Under the pieces are notes generated by a model. The model did not search any database. It saw nothing but the letters and a program-made list of their open reading frames with translations, and was not told the DNA's origin. DNA of 64,000 bases from Anaerosporobacter mobilis DSM 15930 (lineage in GTDB: Bacteria > Bacillota > Clostridia > Lachnospirales > Lachnospiraceae), in the NCBI RefSeq assembly GCF_900142955.1, contig NZ_FRCP01000007.1, positions 1 through 64,000 on the forward strand, read 5' to 3'. Of the stretch, positions 7,825-16,076 are shown in pieces. Each line of letters opens with the position of its first letter. Within the stretch, counting starts at the first letter, position 1. A program made the translations under genes and the position numbers.

Positions 7825-7866
7825 TTGGTTTCACTGGACACTTGTTGATGTGTCCAATGAAGCCAA
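7825..7866. repeat. 17-bp inverted repeat
   Basis: TTGGTTTCACTGGACAC and GTGTCCAATGAAGCCAA pair at 15 of 17 positions across an 8-nt loop. It is the third large hairpin within 240 bases. Confidence 0.55.
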
Positions 7867-8034
7867 AGTTATGGAATTCTAGTTATTAACTACCTATCTC
7901 TCCAAAAAGATTCATTCTAATTACAATAATTTAAACAAATCTTAGGAAATACAGATAAAATGAATGTAAACTTAGGGTTTCTTTGTAAGTTCATATTTAT
8001 CATTGTTTTTATAAAGATATTTCATGTGATTTTC

Positions 8035-8190
8035 TCATTTTGCATATTTATCTTTCATAAGTGTTATAGCTTTATGAACCAAAATACTAAATTTATAACC
8101 ATAGTCTGTTTCATTGGGTAATAATATATCGTTTATGTATTTGATAAGTTTAGGATTTCATCGTCTGGATTAAGTTGGGTCAACTTTCTA
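8035..8190 (-). pseudogene. Short degenerate coding remnant
   Basis: On the minus strand a frame ending at TGA 8035 reads NPKLIKYINDILLPN...KDKYAK, and the frame just upstream reads LTQLNPDDEI, as if a small protein had been cut short and frameshifted. No start codon or ribosome binding site fits. I do not recognise the family. Confidence 0.25.
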
Positions 8191-8199
8191 TCATTAAGC

Positions 8200-8237
8200 A
8201 AAAAAATCACGACATGAATACTGTTCGTGATTTTTTT
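8200..8237. terminator. Terminator of the SUMF1-domain lipoprotein gene
   Basis: A perfect 13-bp inverted repeat, AAAAAAATCACGA / TCGTGATTTTTTT, 22 nt past the minus-strand stop at 8259. Confidence 0.85.
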
Positions 8238-8258
8238 GTTATTACTTGAATCTTTCCA

Positions 8259-9089
8259 TTACTTATTTCTACATACACGAAATCCTTGGTCAGATCCTAT
8301 ACCATTCGGGTCGAACTTACCACTATAAGAGATTTCACAGCAGATTACATCTCCGATCCAACCGCCGCCCTTACACACTCGAAAATAACCACTATCGTAA
8401 ACGTCGTCTTGAAACCAGTCCCAACACCATTCTCTTACATTCCCTGACATATCATAGATTCCTAACTCATTTGGTTTTTTTTCACCAACGGGTTTCGTAT
8501 TGTTATTGTTATTCTCGATGGCAGCCCAGGTCCAATCTCCTGATAAGTAGGTATCTCCAGCATTTCTCCAATACCAGGCCACTTCGTCTGCGTTATTATC
8601 ACCACTATATCTATTATTTTTACTCAGTTGTCCTCCACTTGCAGCATATTCCCATTCTGCTTGAGTAGGTAATCGATAACCATTGGCTTCTTCATTCATG
8701 GTTACAATCCATTTGATATTATCTACTTCATTTATATTATCTGGATCTTTCAGATTTTTATCTATGTTGTAATAGGGTTCTAAGCCCTCTTTTTCACTTC
8801 TTTTGTTACAGTACTCAATGCAATCATACCAACTCACTGTGTCTACTGGAAGATTATTACCTGTAAAATTAGAAGGATTACTTCCCATTACATCAATCCA
8901 TTCTTGTTGGGTGACTTCATACTTACCAATATAAAAGTCTGTTATTGATATGCCGTCTTTATAATAATCGGATTCTGTGTTTATATAAGTTCCGCCTTCA
9001 ACTAGCATAAAGCGATCAGCTTTATCGTTAGAACAAGCACAAATGAAAACTACAATTGACAATAAGAGTGAAACTAATAGTTTTTTCAT
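8259..9089 (-). CDS. Lipoprotein with formylglycine-generating-enzyme-like (SUMF1) domain
   Basis: A 276-residue protein with a lipoprotein signal (MKKLLVSLLLSIVVFICAC, lipid Cys about residue 19), then a full SUMF1/FGE-type domain: IGKYEVTQQEWIDVMGSNPSN, LPVDTVSWYDCIEYCNKRS, GYRLPTQAEWEYAASGG, LGIYDMSGNVREWCWDW and a C-terminal QGFRVCRN. Members range from sulfatase-activating enzymes to binding proteins. No sulfatase lies nearby, so an extracellular, membrane-anchored carbohydrate or peptide-modifying role is only a guess. It is followed by a strong terminator and lies 181 nt downstream of the xylanase gene on the same strand. Confidence 0.85.
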   Translation of the reverse strand: MKKLLVSLLLSIVVFICACSNDKADRFMLVEGGTYINTESDYYKDGISITDFYIGKYEVTQQEWIDVMGSNPSNFTGNNLPVDTVSWYDCIEYCNKRSEKEGLEPYYNIDKNLKDPDNINEVDNIKWIVTMNEEANGYRLPTQAEWEYAASGGQLSKNNRYSGDNNADEVAWYWRNAGDTYLSGDWTWAAIENNNNNTKPVGEKKPNELGIYDMSGNVREWCWDWFQDDVYDSGYFRVCKGGGWIGDVICCEISYSGKFDPNGIGSDQGFRVCRNK

Positions 9090-9270
9090 TTACTTATCTC
9101 CTTTAAAATAACTCTTCTGTATAGTTATATTGCTATTGTATGTAGGTAAGTATTTTGATGATAAAACAGACTAAAGTCTCAAGGCTGGTTAGTCTTTCTA
9201 CACATTACAAAATTATATCGAGCAGTTCGGATGACTGCTTATTACCCAATAACAATTAACTTATGAATTG

Positions 9271-9909
9271 TCACCACACAGTTACATTGGCATAGCCACT
9301 GCTTTGATATCCTTCTACGCATAACGCTTGATAAGACCAACTACTACCAAGATTCATACCAACATTCCTCCATGCATTTACATGGTTATTAAAAGTAATC
9401 TGTACGTTACTTCCGGTTGCCCTTTTTGACTGTCTAACACTCCAATATTGTGTGAATGTTTGAGTGCCATCAATAGAAGGTGCGTTGTATCTCGTAGCTG
9501 TATAGATATCATAAGTACCACCATCACTAGACATGGAACCTTTATAAGTTCCAGTAGGTCTATAAGTACCCCAGCTATCAACAACGTAATATTCTATTAG
9601 CGAATTACGTGTCCAACCATAGAATGTTAAATATCCATTTCCAGACGGATTAAAAGCACCAGCATTATAGTTCACAACCCTACTAGCATTCCCTGTAGTC
9701 CAACCTTTACCAACAACAAAATTCCCACAATTGGACCAGTTTACACTGTAATTACCATTGCTTCCATTGGTAGAAGTTACTGTACCACCCCCATCCGTCC
9801 AGTTTTGCCAATAATCTACAGCTGCTGAAGCAGATACCGGAATAAAACATGAAAAAATCATTACCATTGCACACAATACTGCGAGCTTCTTTTTGTTAAA
9901 CTGAAACAT
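9271..9909 (-). CDS. Secreted GH11 endo-1,4-beta-xylanase
   Basis: A 212-residue protein with a signal peptide to about residue 30 (ending SASAA) and a single GH11 jelly-roll domain with no binding module. The nucleophile is Glu106 in NSLIEYYVVDSWG and the acid/base is Glu199 in CVEGYQSSG. The family strands GYLTFYGWTR and YDIYTATRYNAPSIDGTQTF are present. The start at 9909 is chosen for the TTAGGAGGTATTTT site; an ATG 36 nt upstream lacks one. The enzyme cuts xylan outside the cell, and the resulting oligosaccharides could feed the intracellular GH39/GH43 enzymes encoded at 20-23 kb. Confidence 0.95.
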   Translation of the reverse strand: MFQFNKKKLAVLCAMVMIFSCFIPVSASAAVDYWQNWTDGGGTVTSTNGSNGNYSVNWSNCGNFVVGKGWTTGNASRVVNYNAGAFNPSGNGYLTFYGWTRNSLIEYYVVDSWGTYRPTGTYKGSMSSDGGTYDIYTATRYNAPSIDGTQTFTQYWSVRQSKRATGSNVQITFNNHVNAWRNVGMNLGSSWSYQALCVEGYQSSGYANVTVW

Positions 9910-10421
9910 AAAATACCTCCTAAGAATGTTAAATTTATTATTCATACTTACCTACATACGATTTTAACTTCTAATACTTCTATAGTTTGCTTTTAGGGGT
10001 TATAGTATAAATGATCCTTTCGATCGTATATTTTATGATTTGTAATTTTTGAGAGTGTTCTTCTGTATATTCATTCAACATACTCATTCAACAATGTTCA
10101 CTAAATATTATGAACTTATTCACAATATACTGATTAGTTATAACATATATTTCTATTTCATTATATAACCATTTTCAGTTAATATCTTATTGTATATTGC
10201 TATCTATAAATCAATTATTGCTAATGTTCAATAATATAAAAAAGTAAGCCTCTATAGACAATATTTATGAGCTTTACCTTTCTTAGGCTTTTACTAAGTA
10301 CTTTGTCAGATTCTGCAACATATAAACCACTAAGCCATCTCTATAAGAAACACTTTATACATATAAAAAGGTACTTAGTTTTGTATAAACTAAATACCTT
10401 TTAACGGTTGATTTATTTAAA
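9910..10421. other. Gene-free stretch between arsC and the xylanase gene
   Basis: AT-rich, about 510 bases. Apart from the terminator at 10366-10402 it presumably holds the xylanase promoter, but I see no single convincing -35/-10 pair or catabolite-repression site. Confidence 0.4.
10366..10402. terminator. Terminator of the arsenic operon
   Basis: AAAAGGTACTTAGTTT pairs with AAACTAAATACCTTTT (one mismatch), flanked by A and T runs, about 20 nt after the arsC stop at 10422. Confidence 0.8.
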
Positions 10422-10841
10422 CTAACTTATTCTTGACTTTAATTCTATAATCTTGTCTTCGATTATTTGAATTATTTTAATAAACTCTTCATCACTTTTA
10501 CCGGTAGGATCATCTAAGCCCCAATCTTCACGATATTTACAAGGCAACATTGGACAATCCACATTACATCCCATAGTGATTACTACATCTGGACTAGGAA
10601 TATCATCAATTAATTTATTGTACTGTTTTTCTTCCATATCAATACTATATTGTTGCTTTATCAATCTTACGGCATCAGGATTAATATGGTCTTTTAGATG
10701 AGTACCAGCAGAATAGCTATCAAATACATCGCTAGCAAAAAGATTTCCTAGAGCCTCAGCAATTTGGCTTCTGCACGAATTGTGAACACATACGAACGCA
10801 ACCTTTGGTTTTTTATTATCATTTAATATAATTTTATTCAT
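10422..10841 (-). CDS. arsC: Arsenate reductase, thioredoxin-coupled (LMW-phosphatase type)
   Basis: A 139-residue protein with the CX5R phosphatase loop C18-VHNSC-R24, the SAGTH strand, and redox cysteines in the loop GCNVDCPMLPC (Cys92, 96, 101), followed by EDWGLDDPTGK. It reduces arsenate to arsenite, cycling through a Cys cascade to thioredoxin. It is the last gene of the ars operon, 56 nt after arsD. A close paralogue is encoded at 18390-18809. Confidence 0.93.
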   Translation of the reverse strand: MNKIILNDNKKPKVAFVCVHNSCRSQIAEALGNLFASDVFDSYSAGTHLKDHINPDAVRLIKQQYSIDMEEKQYNKLIDDIPSPDVVITMGCNVDCPMLPCKYREDWGLDDPTGKSDEEFIKIIQIIEDKIIELKSRIS

Positions 10842-10896
10842 TATTATTGTAGTTCCTTCCTAATCGCTTTTATCTATAAAATTGTATTTCCATTAT

Positions 10897-11271
10897 TTAA
10901 CAGAAACAACCGCCGCCGGAGCAACCACAATCTCCACTCTTTTTTGGTTCTTCTTCTGAAGAAATAAAAGTAATTCCAAACAAAGACATTAGTTCGTCAC
11001 TGGTAGGATAACCAGATTTCTTAATAATTTTATTATTAACCATAGTAACAGGTAACACTTTAATACCTTCTTTGTTAAGTATTTCTTTGATTTGTATGTT
11101 TTGAACGAAAGCATTCGGTGCAGAGGATAAATTATAACGTTCAACTTCTATCCCTTGTTTTTTTAGTGTATTGATTATAGTTGATATCCTTAATAGTTCA
11201 GGATCCACACCAACTCCACATAACCCCGTATCACAACACATAGCTGGTTCGAAAATAGTTAATTTACTCAT
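10897..11271 (-). CDS. arsD: Arsenite metallochaperone ArsD
   Basis: From ATG 11271 (GGAG seven bases upstream) the protein has 124 residues and the As(III)-binding triad at Cys12, Cys13 and Cys18 (MCCDTGLC), as in characterised ArsD. An additional Cys-rich tail (CGCSGGGCFC) resembles the vicinal pairs of some ArsD proteins. ArsD hands arsenite to ArsA, and both genes are in this operon. Confidence 0.92.
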   Translation of the reverse strand: MSKLTIFEPAMCCDTGLCGVGVDPELLRISTIINTLKKQGIEVERYNLSSAPNAFVQNIQIKEILNKEGIKVLPVTMVNNKIIKKSGYPTSDELMSLFGITFISSEEEPKKSGDCGCSGGGCFC

Positions 11272-11300
11272 ATTCATTCTCCATTCTTATTATTTTGTTA

Positions 11301-12347
11301 TTATATAAACCACTTTTTAGTACTGTTAGCAAACTTAACAAGTAACAACATAACTGGAACTTCTACTAATACCCCAACAATTGTTGCCAAAGCAACTGGT
11401 GATGTTGCACCAAATAATGCAATGGCCACAGCCACAGACAATTCAAAGAAGTTGGATGCACCGATCATACCTGCAGGAGCTGCGACATCATGAGGTAACT
11501 TCAATAATTTTGAAGCGATATAAGCAATAAAGAATATGAAAACTGTCTGTATAATTAAAGGAACTGCAATAAGTACAATATGTGTAGGATTTTTTAAAAT
11601 AATTTCACCTTGGAATGAAAATATGATAATCAAGGTTAATAAAAGTCCTATTATAGTAGTATTATTGAATTTTGGTATAAAAGTATTTTTAAAGTACTCT
11701 TCTCCTCTTTTCTTAATTACTATCATTCTAGTGAAGATACCTCCTACCAGAGGAATTACAACAAATAGTATTACGGATAAAATCAAGGTATCCCATGGAA
11801 CTGATACATTAGATACTCCTAAGAGAAACTTTACGATAGGAACAAATGCAACTAAGATAATCAAATCGTTGGTTGCTACTTGAACTACCGTATATGCAGG
11901 GTTACCTTTGGTTAAATGGCTCCACACGAATACCATGGCTGTACAAGGGGCTGCTCCAAGTAAAACTGCGCCAGATAAGTAATCTTTAGCAAGTTCAGGC
12001 GAAATTAAATTACCAAATATAATATAGAAAAACAGGTATGCGATACCAAACATGGTAAATGGTTTAATTAACCAGTTAGTAACCCATGTTACGAACAAGC
12101 CTTTTGGATTACGTCCAACGTCTTTTATACTTTTAAAGTCCACTTTCATCATCATCGGATAAATCATTAACCATATTAAAATAGCGATTGGTATAGAGAC
12201 GTTTGCATATTCAAATTGTCCTAGTAAACTTGGTATTTTAGGCAAATATTTACCAATCAGTATACCAATAATCATACAAAGGATTACCCAGATTGATAAA
12301 TAGCGTTCGAAGAAACTGATTCCACTAGAATTGTTGTTAGTTTCCAT
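11301..12347 (-). CDS. acr3: Arsenite efflux permease, ACR3 family
   Basis: A 348-residue protein with about ten membrane segments. It begins SFFERYLSIWVILCMIIGI and contains the family stretch GAAPCTAMVFVWSHLTKGNPAYT with its functional Cys. It exports arsenite, either alone by proton exchange or energised by ArsA. It lies between arsA and arsD in an unbroken minus-strand operon (25-29 nt gaps), which supports an ArsA-Acr3 pump. Confidence 0.95.
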   Translation of the reverse strand: METNNNSSGISFFERYLSIWVILCMIIGILIGKYLPKIPSLLGQFEYANVSIPIAILIWLMIYPMMMKVDFKSIKDVGRNPKGLFVTWVTNWLIKPFTMFGIAYLFFYIIFGNLISPELAKDYLSGAVLLGAAPCTAMVFVWSHLTKGNPAYTVVQVATNDLIILVAFVPIVKFLLGVSNVSVPWDTLILSVILFVVIPLVGGIFTRMIVIKKRGEEYFKNTFIPKFNNTTIIGLLLTLIIIFSFQGEIILKNPTHIVLIAVPLIIQTVFIFFIAYIASKLLKLPHDVAAPAGMIGASNFFELSVAVAIALFGATSPVALATIVGVLVEVPVMLLLVKFANSTKKWFI

Positions 12348-12372
12348 AGTTTTATATCTCCTATCCTCTTTT

Positions 12373-13128
12373 TTATAAGTAAAGAGCTTTTAAGTTAGAG
12401 CCTTTTACATCGTCTTTTGCCCATTCTGTTATTGCAACTTTTCCTTTCGTATGATCATAAACTTTATTAATCCATACGATTTCATTATTTGCCTTTGCTT
12501 TTAATAACGAATTATCTGTTTTGGCTTTGTATAGGGAAGCGTTAATTATCCACCAACCACAATGGATATTCGCTCTGTTTAAGTCCTCTTCTAATCGTAA
12601 GGCTTCATAAACTGGTGTAGTTTCAGGTAGAGTAACAATTATTACACATGTTTCATGTTCATTACGTAGTCTAGGTAATAGTTTTTTAACAGATTCAGGG
12701 GTATCTCCCATTGTTCGTTGTACTTCTTTATGATAACTTTGGGTCGAATCAAGTAATAATAAAGTATGGCCCGTTGGTGCAGTATCAATAACAACCACTT
12801 CGTTTTCGCATCGATCTACGATAGAAGCAAATTCTCTAAATACAGCAATTTCTTGTGTACAAGGAGATCTTAAATCTTCCTCGATATATGCAATATCCTC
12901 TTCGTTTAAATTATTAGCACGAGCTTTCAATAAGACGGTTTCCTTATAGTCAGATAAAACTTTCTGTTCATCAATATGACTTAAGGTGATATTCTCCTGT
13001 TCGCTTATTACAAAATTAAGATGTGCTGCAGGATCTGTAGTAGATAGATGTACTTTAACACCTTTTTCTGCTAAACCAAGAGCAATTGCAGCTGCTATTG
13101 TAGTTTTTCCAACTCCACCTTTTCCCAT
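12373..13128 (-). CDS. arsA: Arsenite-stimulated ATPase ArsA, C-terminal half (split by frameshift)
   Basis: This frame encodes the second ATPase half of ArsA: P-loop MGKGGVGKTT at the first available ATG, LRSPCTQEIAVF with an arsenite-ligand-type Cys, DTAPTGHTLLLLD, and TLPETTPV. The ATG at 13128 is probably not the true start. The frame stays open upstream to 13251 and encodes the linker that belongs before the P-loop (KHDDFLNLQNIIDELYQSKK). So this is the distal half of a full-length ArsA separated from the first half by a +1 shift near 13208. It could still work if the halves assemble or if frameshifting occurs. Confidence 0.85.
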   Translation of the reverse strand: MGKGGVGKTTIAAAIALGLAEKGVKVHLSTTDPAAHLNFVISEQENITLSHIDEQKVLSDYKETVLLKARANNLNEEDIAYIEEDLRSPCTQEIAVFREFASIVDRCENEVVVIDTAPTGHTLLLLDSTQSYHKEVQRTMGDTPESVKKLLPRLRNEHETCVIIVTLPETTPVYEALRLEEDLNRANIHCGWWIINASLYKAKTDNSLLKAKANNEIVWINKVYDHTKGKVAITEWAKDDVKGSNLKALYL

Positions 13129-13207
13129 TGTAAAGATTACTTTTTTCTTAGATTGATATAATTCATCAATAATATTTTGTAGATTTAAAAAATCATCATG
13201 TTTAAGT

Positions 13208-14122
13208 TTATAAATTTGTTGTAGTACTTTGATCAGATGTAAATAAAGATCTTATGTTATCTATACCTGTTACGTTATAAGCTCGAAGAGGAATGAAATA
13301 GGTATCTAACTTATTAAGGTTATCTGGCATTTGAGCAAATGCTTTTTGTTGTTTTTGATAAAGACTTTCAGATAATGCATCATTAAAACTTGTTACTACA
13401 CCATTTATTATGAGTATTTGATTTACAACGCCAAGGTCCATTAGCTCTTTTGAGGCACGTTCTGCTTCTTTTAATGGTCCATTATCAGGTCTTGCAACAA
13501 GAATTAGTGTTGTTAGGTTACTATCTGTTAATGTATCAACTGCCTTCTTATAAACAGCTTTCTTTTCACCTAATCCGGCAAGTTGACCAAGACAAGAAGC
13601 TCCATGCGTACTTTCACTAATGAATCCACTCCAAGCAGATGGTAATTGTAGCATTCTTAATGTATGACCTGTTGGAGCAGTATCAAATATAATATAGTCA
13701 TATTCATTGCTAGCTGAATCATCTGTTATAAAATTTGAAAATTCATTAAAAGCTGCTATTTCGACCGTACAGGAACCAGAAAGCTGTTCTTCCATATTAG
13801 ATATAACTTCTGCTGGTAAAACCCCTCTATAAGGAGCGATAACACTTTCTCGATATTCTGCGGCTGCACCAATTGGGTCTAAATTTGCCACGTATAAGTT
13901 TGGTACTTCTTTAATTGGTGTTCCCTTATTATCTAAATCTGTATGGAATACATCTTGCAGATTGGAAGCCGGATCAGTGCTAATTAGTAATACTTTATTT
14001 CCTTGATCAGCTAAGGAAACAGCTGTTGCACATGCTGTTGAAGTTTTACCAACGCCACCCTTTCCAGTATAAAATAAGTATTTTGTTAAGTTAACTTTAC
14101 TTGGTTCAAATATTGTTTTCAT
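13208..14122 (-). CDS. arsA: Arsenite-stimulated ATPase ArsA, N-terminal half (split by frameshift)
   Basis: 304 residues with P-loop YTGKGGVGKTS near residue 18, LSGSCTVEIAAF with a conserved Cys, DTAPTGHTLRMLQLP, and ARPDNGPLKEA. It stops in the inter-domain linker just after SLFTSDQSTTTNL. The C-terminal half continues in the +1 frame. It overlaps arsR by 17 nt, indicating translational coupling. Two separate half-ArsA proteins are reported from Alkaliphilus, so a functional split is possible; here the linker coding sequence is still intact in the other frame. Confidence 0.88.
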   Translation of the reverse strand: MKTIFEPSKVNLTKYLFYTGKGGVGKTSTACATAVSLADQGNKVLLISTDPASNLQDVFHTDLDNKGTPIKEVPNLYVANLDPIGAAAEYRESVIAPYRGVLPAEVISNMEEQLSGSCTVEIAAFNEFSNFITDDSASNEYDYIIFDTAPTGHTLRMLQLPSAWSGFISESTHGASCLGQLAGLGEKKAVYKKAVDTLTDSNLTTLILVARPDNGPLKEAERASKELMDLGVVNQILIINGVVTSFNDALSESLYQKQQKAFAQMPDNLNKLDTYFIPLRAYNVTGIDNIRSLFTSDQSTTTNL

Positions 14123-14465
14123 CTAGAAGCTCCTCTATATTTTCGCAATTGCAATTTGTATTATTGCATTTCTTGCAGATACATTCCTCTTTTGGAGTAA
14201 TAACACCCATTAAAAAATACATCATTTGATTTGCTCTTTCTAGATTCAGTCGATATCGCATCCAAGTACCATCTTTGCGTCCTACTACTAAACCGCAATC
14301 CATTAGATACTTCATATGATGTGATAGAGTCGGCTGTGTAAAATCAAACATTTTTAAAATATCACAGGCACATTGCTCACCACATGATAGGATATCTAAG
14401 ATTTTCAATCTACTTGGATCAGCGATTGCCTTCATTAATTTAGAATTTTCTTCGTAGTAATTCAT
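14106..14465 (-). CDS. arsR: ArsR-family arsenic-responsive repressor
   Basis: A 119-residue winged-helix protein with the inducer site ELCVCDL-like EQCACDIL (two cysteines on the binding helix, near residues 30-32), recognition helix FTQPTLSHHMKYL, and wing GRKDGTWMRYRLN. The tail is rich in Cys (CICKKCNNTNCNC) and may add metal ligands. AAAGGAGG precedes the ATG. It is the first gene of the operon and should repress the promoter at 14513-14541. Confidence 0.93.
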   Translation of the reverse strand: MNYYEENSKLMKAIADPSRLKILDILSCGEQCACDILKMFDFTQPTLSHHMKYLMDCGLVVGRKDGTWMRYRLNLERANQMMYFLMGVITPKEECICKKCNNTNCNCENIEELLDENNI

Positions 14466-14487
14466 GATTACCTCCTTTAATTCTTAT

Positions 14488-14541
14488 ATATAGATTAATG
14501 TCTATATGATGCATTATATATATGAATATCTATATAGTCAA
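14488..14541 (-). promoter_or_regulatory. ars operon promoter with ArsR operator
   Basis: On the minus strand TTGACT (14541-14536), a 17-nt spacer and TATAAT (14518-14513) form a near-consensus promoter. Just downstream lies a palindrome with 7-nt arms ATATAGA and TCTATAT around a 6-nt centre (14488-14507). The spacer contains a related half, ATATAGATATTCATATA. Position and symmetry fit an ArsR operator; assignment is inferred. Confidence 0.75.
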
Positions 14542-14733
14542 TCTAAATCAGCTTATATTTGCGTACATATTATATCAATATATATATTTATCTATAATAT
14601 ATGCTCTATACTAAGTATAATTGCATATATATAAAACAAAATATTCAATAAAATCTACTTTTCTACCCCAAGACATACATTATCATCTATATATCATGTA
14701 ATTTCAGGTTAGCGCTTGTACTCGAGTAAAAAG

Positions 14734-14787
14734 AAAAATACACCACTAAATGTCATAATACTTCAACATGTAATGGTGCATTTTTTT
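14734..14787. terminator. Terminator-like hairpin
   Basis: AAAATACACCA pairs with TGGTGCATTTTTTT across a partly paired middle (TAAATGT/ACATGTA). It has A and T runs on both sides, so it may act in either direction; it lies about 200 nt beyond the stop at 14994. Confidence 0.5.
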
Positions 14788-14911
14788 ATATCTCTCAACA
14801 ATATCACGATAATATTATTTTAAGAGTACTCTTATTTTATAGATTTAGCTTTCAAGATACTAAAATAAAAATATATACCCAAAGATTTCTTTCAATTGAC
14901 ATCGATGTTAA

Positions 14912-14957
14912 GGGACACAAATCTGGTAACATCAAGTGCAAAACCGTTAAAATGATG
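14912..14957 (+). repeat. IS-terminus-like repeat, copy B
   Basis: 25 bases are identical to copy A at 6265-6289, followed by a related second motif. Copies A and B face the same way and bracket 8.6 kb holding the methyltransferase, lipoprotein, xylanase and ars genes. Confidence 0.5.
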
Positions 14958-14993
14958 AATCAACACTTTTCCACCACCTCTCATTTAGAGGGA

Positions 14994-15953
14994 TTACTCC
15001 CACAGACTCCAAACCCAAAATTGCTCTGGCGAATAACCGCTATCTACAGCATTCCTTTCCTTTTCTTTAATGAAATTCCGCCAGTCAGGTGTGTTCCAGG
15101 CAGAAAGCCGCTCTGCCCAAATCAGTTCCGTCTCAAGGTCATCGCTATATACATCGATTTCAGGAATAAGATTATTATTTTTTATATAGTTTTTATAAAA
15201 TTCAATGATGGATTTTATTATTTTCACTCTTTCGTTCCAACTACTGGTAGACAATAACTTATCTATTTGGCTACGAAGTTCTGTTTTAGAAATGGATAAA
15301 TTTCTAAACGCCCAGTCTAGATGTGTACGCCATGGATAATATTCATGTGAAACCAAAAAGGCAATGTGATAAATTCTCTCTATCATTAAGCCAAACAATA
15401 TATTAGCTTCAGGAATATGATTTCGCTGAACATTTTTATTTAATTCAAAAAATTCTTCAACGTACAGCTCTTTTATATTGGTTATTAATGATTTTTTCCA
15501 TAGCTGCTCTGGATATTTTGTTACATCAGTTTTCTCCCGTAAATGTGTTAATATTCCTTTTGAATTTAAAATTATAGTATTCTTCTGCATTGTAAATAAA
15601 GTTTCAAAAGATATATTTTCCCAAGGTAAATTATCATTATTAGATAGGAACTTATTGGCACTACCATCTAACAGCCAAGATACAGGATGGACACATAGAA
15701 TCGAGCCTTCTCTCTTCCAGTTATTGGTTTTAGCAAGACAATCATTTAATAATAATTGTAATTGTTTACCTTGATTTTCCCATATTGCATCATCTAAATA
15801 TATAGATGCTTCAATATCAGAAATCTCATCATCAATTCCTAATCCAACAGAGCCTAATATCATTATATCCATATCTGAAATAATATTAGGATAATTTGCT
15901 TGAATTAGTGGTATGATTATGTTTTCAAAATAATTCATTGCATTTTTTGACAT
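14994..15953 (-). CDS. Nucleotidyltransferase-fold protein (DUF4037-like)
   Basis: A 319-residue protein from ATG 15953, chosen because GGGGAGAG sits just upstream; the ATG at 15968 overlaps that site. A polymerase-beta-type motif GSVGLGIDDEISDIEASIYLD near residue 33 has the spaced acidic residues of the catalytic site. The rest is helical, with a Trp-rich end. This resembles DUF4037/aminoglycoside-nucleotidyltransferase-like proteins. The substrate is unknown, and resistance is not implied. Confidence 0.65.
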   Translation of the reverse strand: MSKNAMNYFENIIIPLIQANYPNIISDMDIMILGSVGLGIDDEISDIEASIYLDDAIWENQGKQLQLLLNDCLAKTNNWKREGSILCVHPVSWLLDGSANKFLSNNDNLPWENISFETLFTMQKNTIILNSKGILTHLREKTDVTKYPEQLWKKSLITNIKELYVEEFFELNKNVQRNHIPEANILFGLMIERIYHIAFLVSHEYYPWRTHLDWAFRNLSISKTELRSQIDKLLSTSSWNERVKIIKSIIEFYKNYIKNNNLIPEIDVYSDDLETELIWAERLSAWNTPDWRNFIKEKERNAVDSGYSPEQFWVWSLWE

Positions 15954-16076
15954 TCTTACTCTCCCCATTATACCTATAAAACTTGTAAAAAATAAATTGC
16001 ATTTTTGATCATCTAATTATATACCATATATATCCATTCTATACAAAATATATTAAGACAACCTAAAGCCTAAAAA

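Larger units (their letters stand above)
7387..8258. other. Long gene-poor stretch with hairpins and broken coding remnants
   Basis: No intact gene is visible in these 870 bases. They hold a third IS-end-like motif (7597-7615), three large hairpins (listed separately), a short minus-strand coding remnant near 8035-8190, and a terminator at 8200-8237. The stretch looks like a graveyard of mobile or deleted DNA. Confidence 0.5.
14542..14993. other. Gene-free stretch upstream of the ars promoter
   Basis: Very AT-rich, with no gene. It contains the terminator at 14734-14787 and the IS-end-like repeat copy B at 14912-14957. Confidence 0.4.

Noticed and set aside
8246..8668. 140-residue plus-strand ORF rich in His, Arg and Tyr
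   Set aside because: Reverse shadow of the SUMF1-domain lipoprotein gene.
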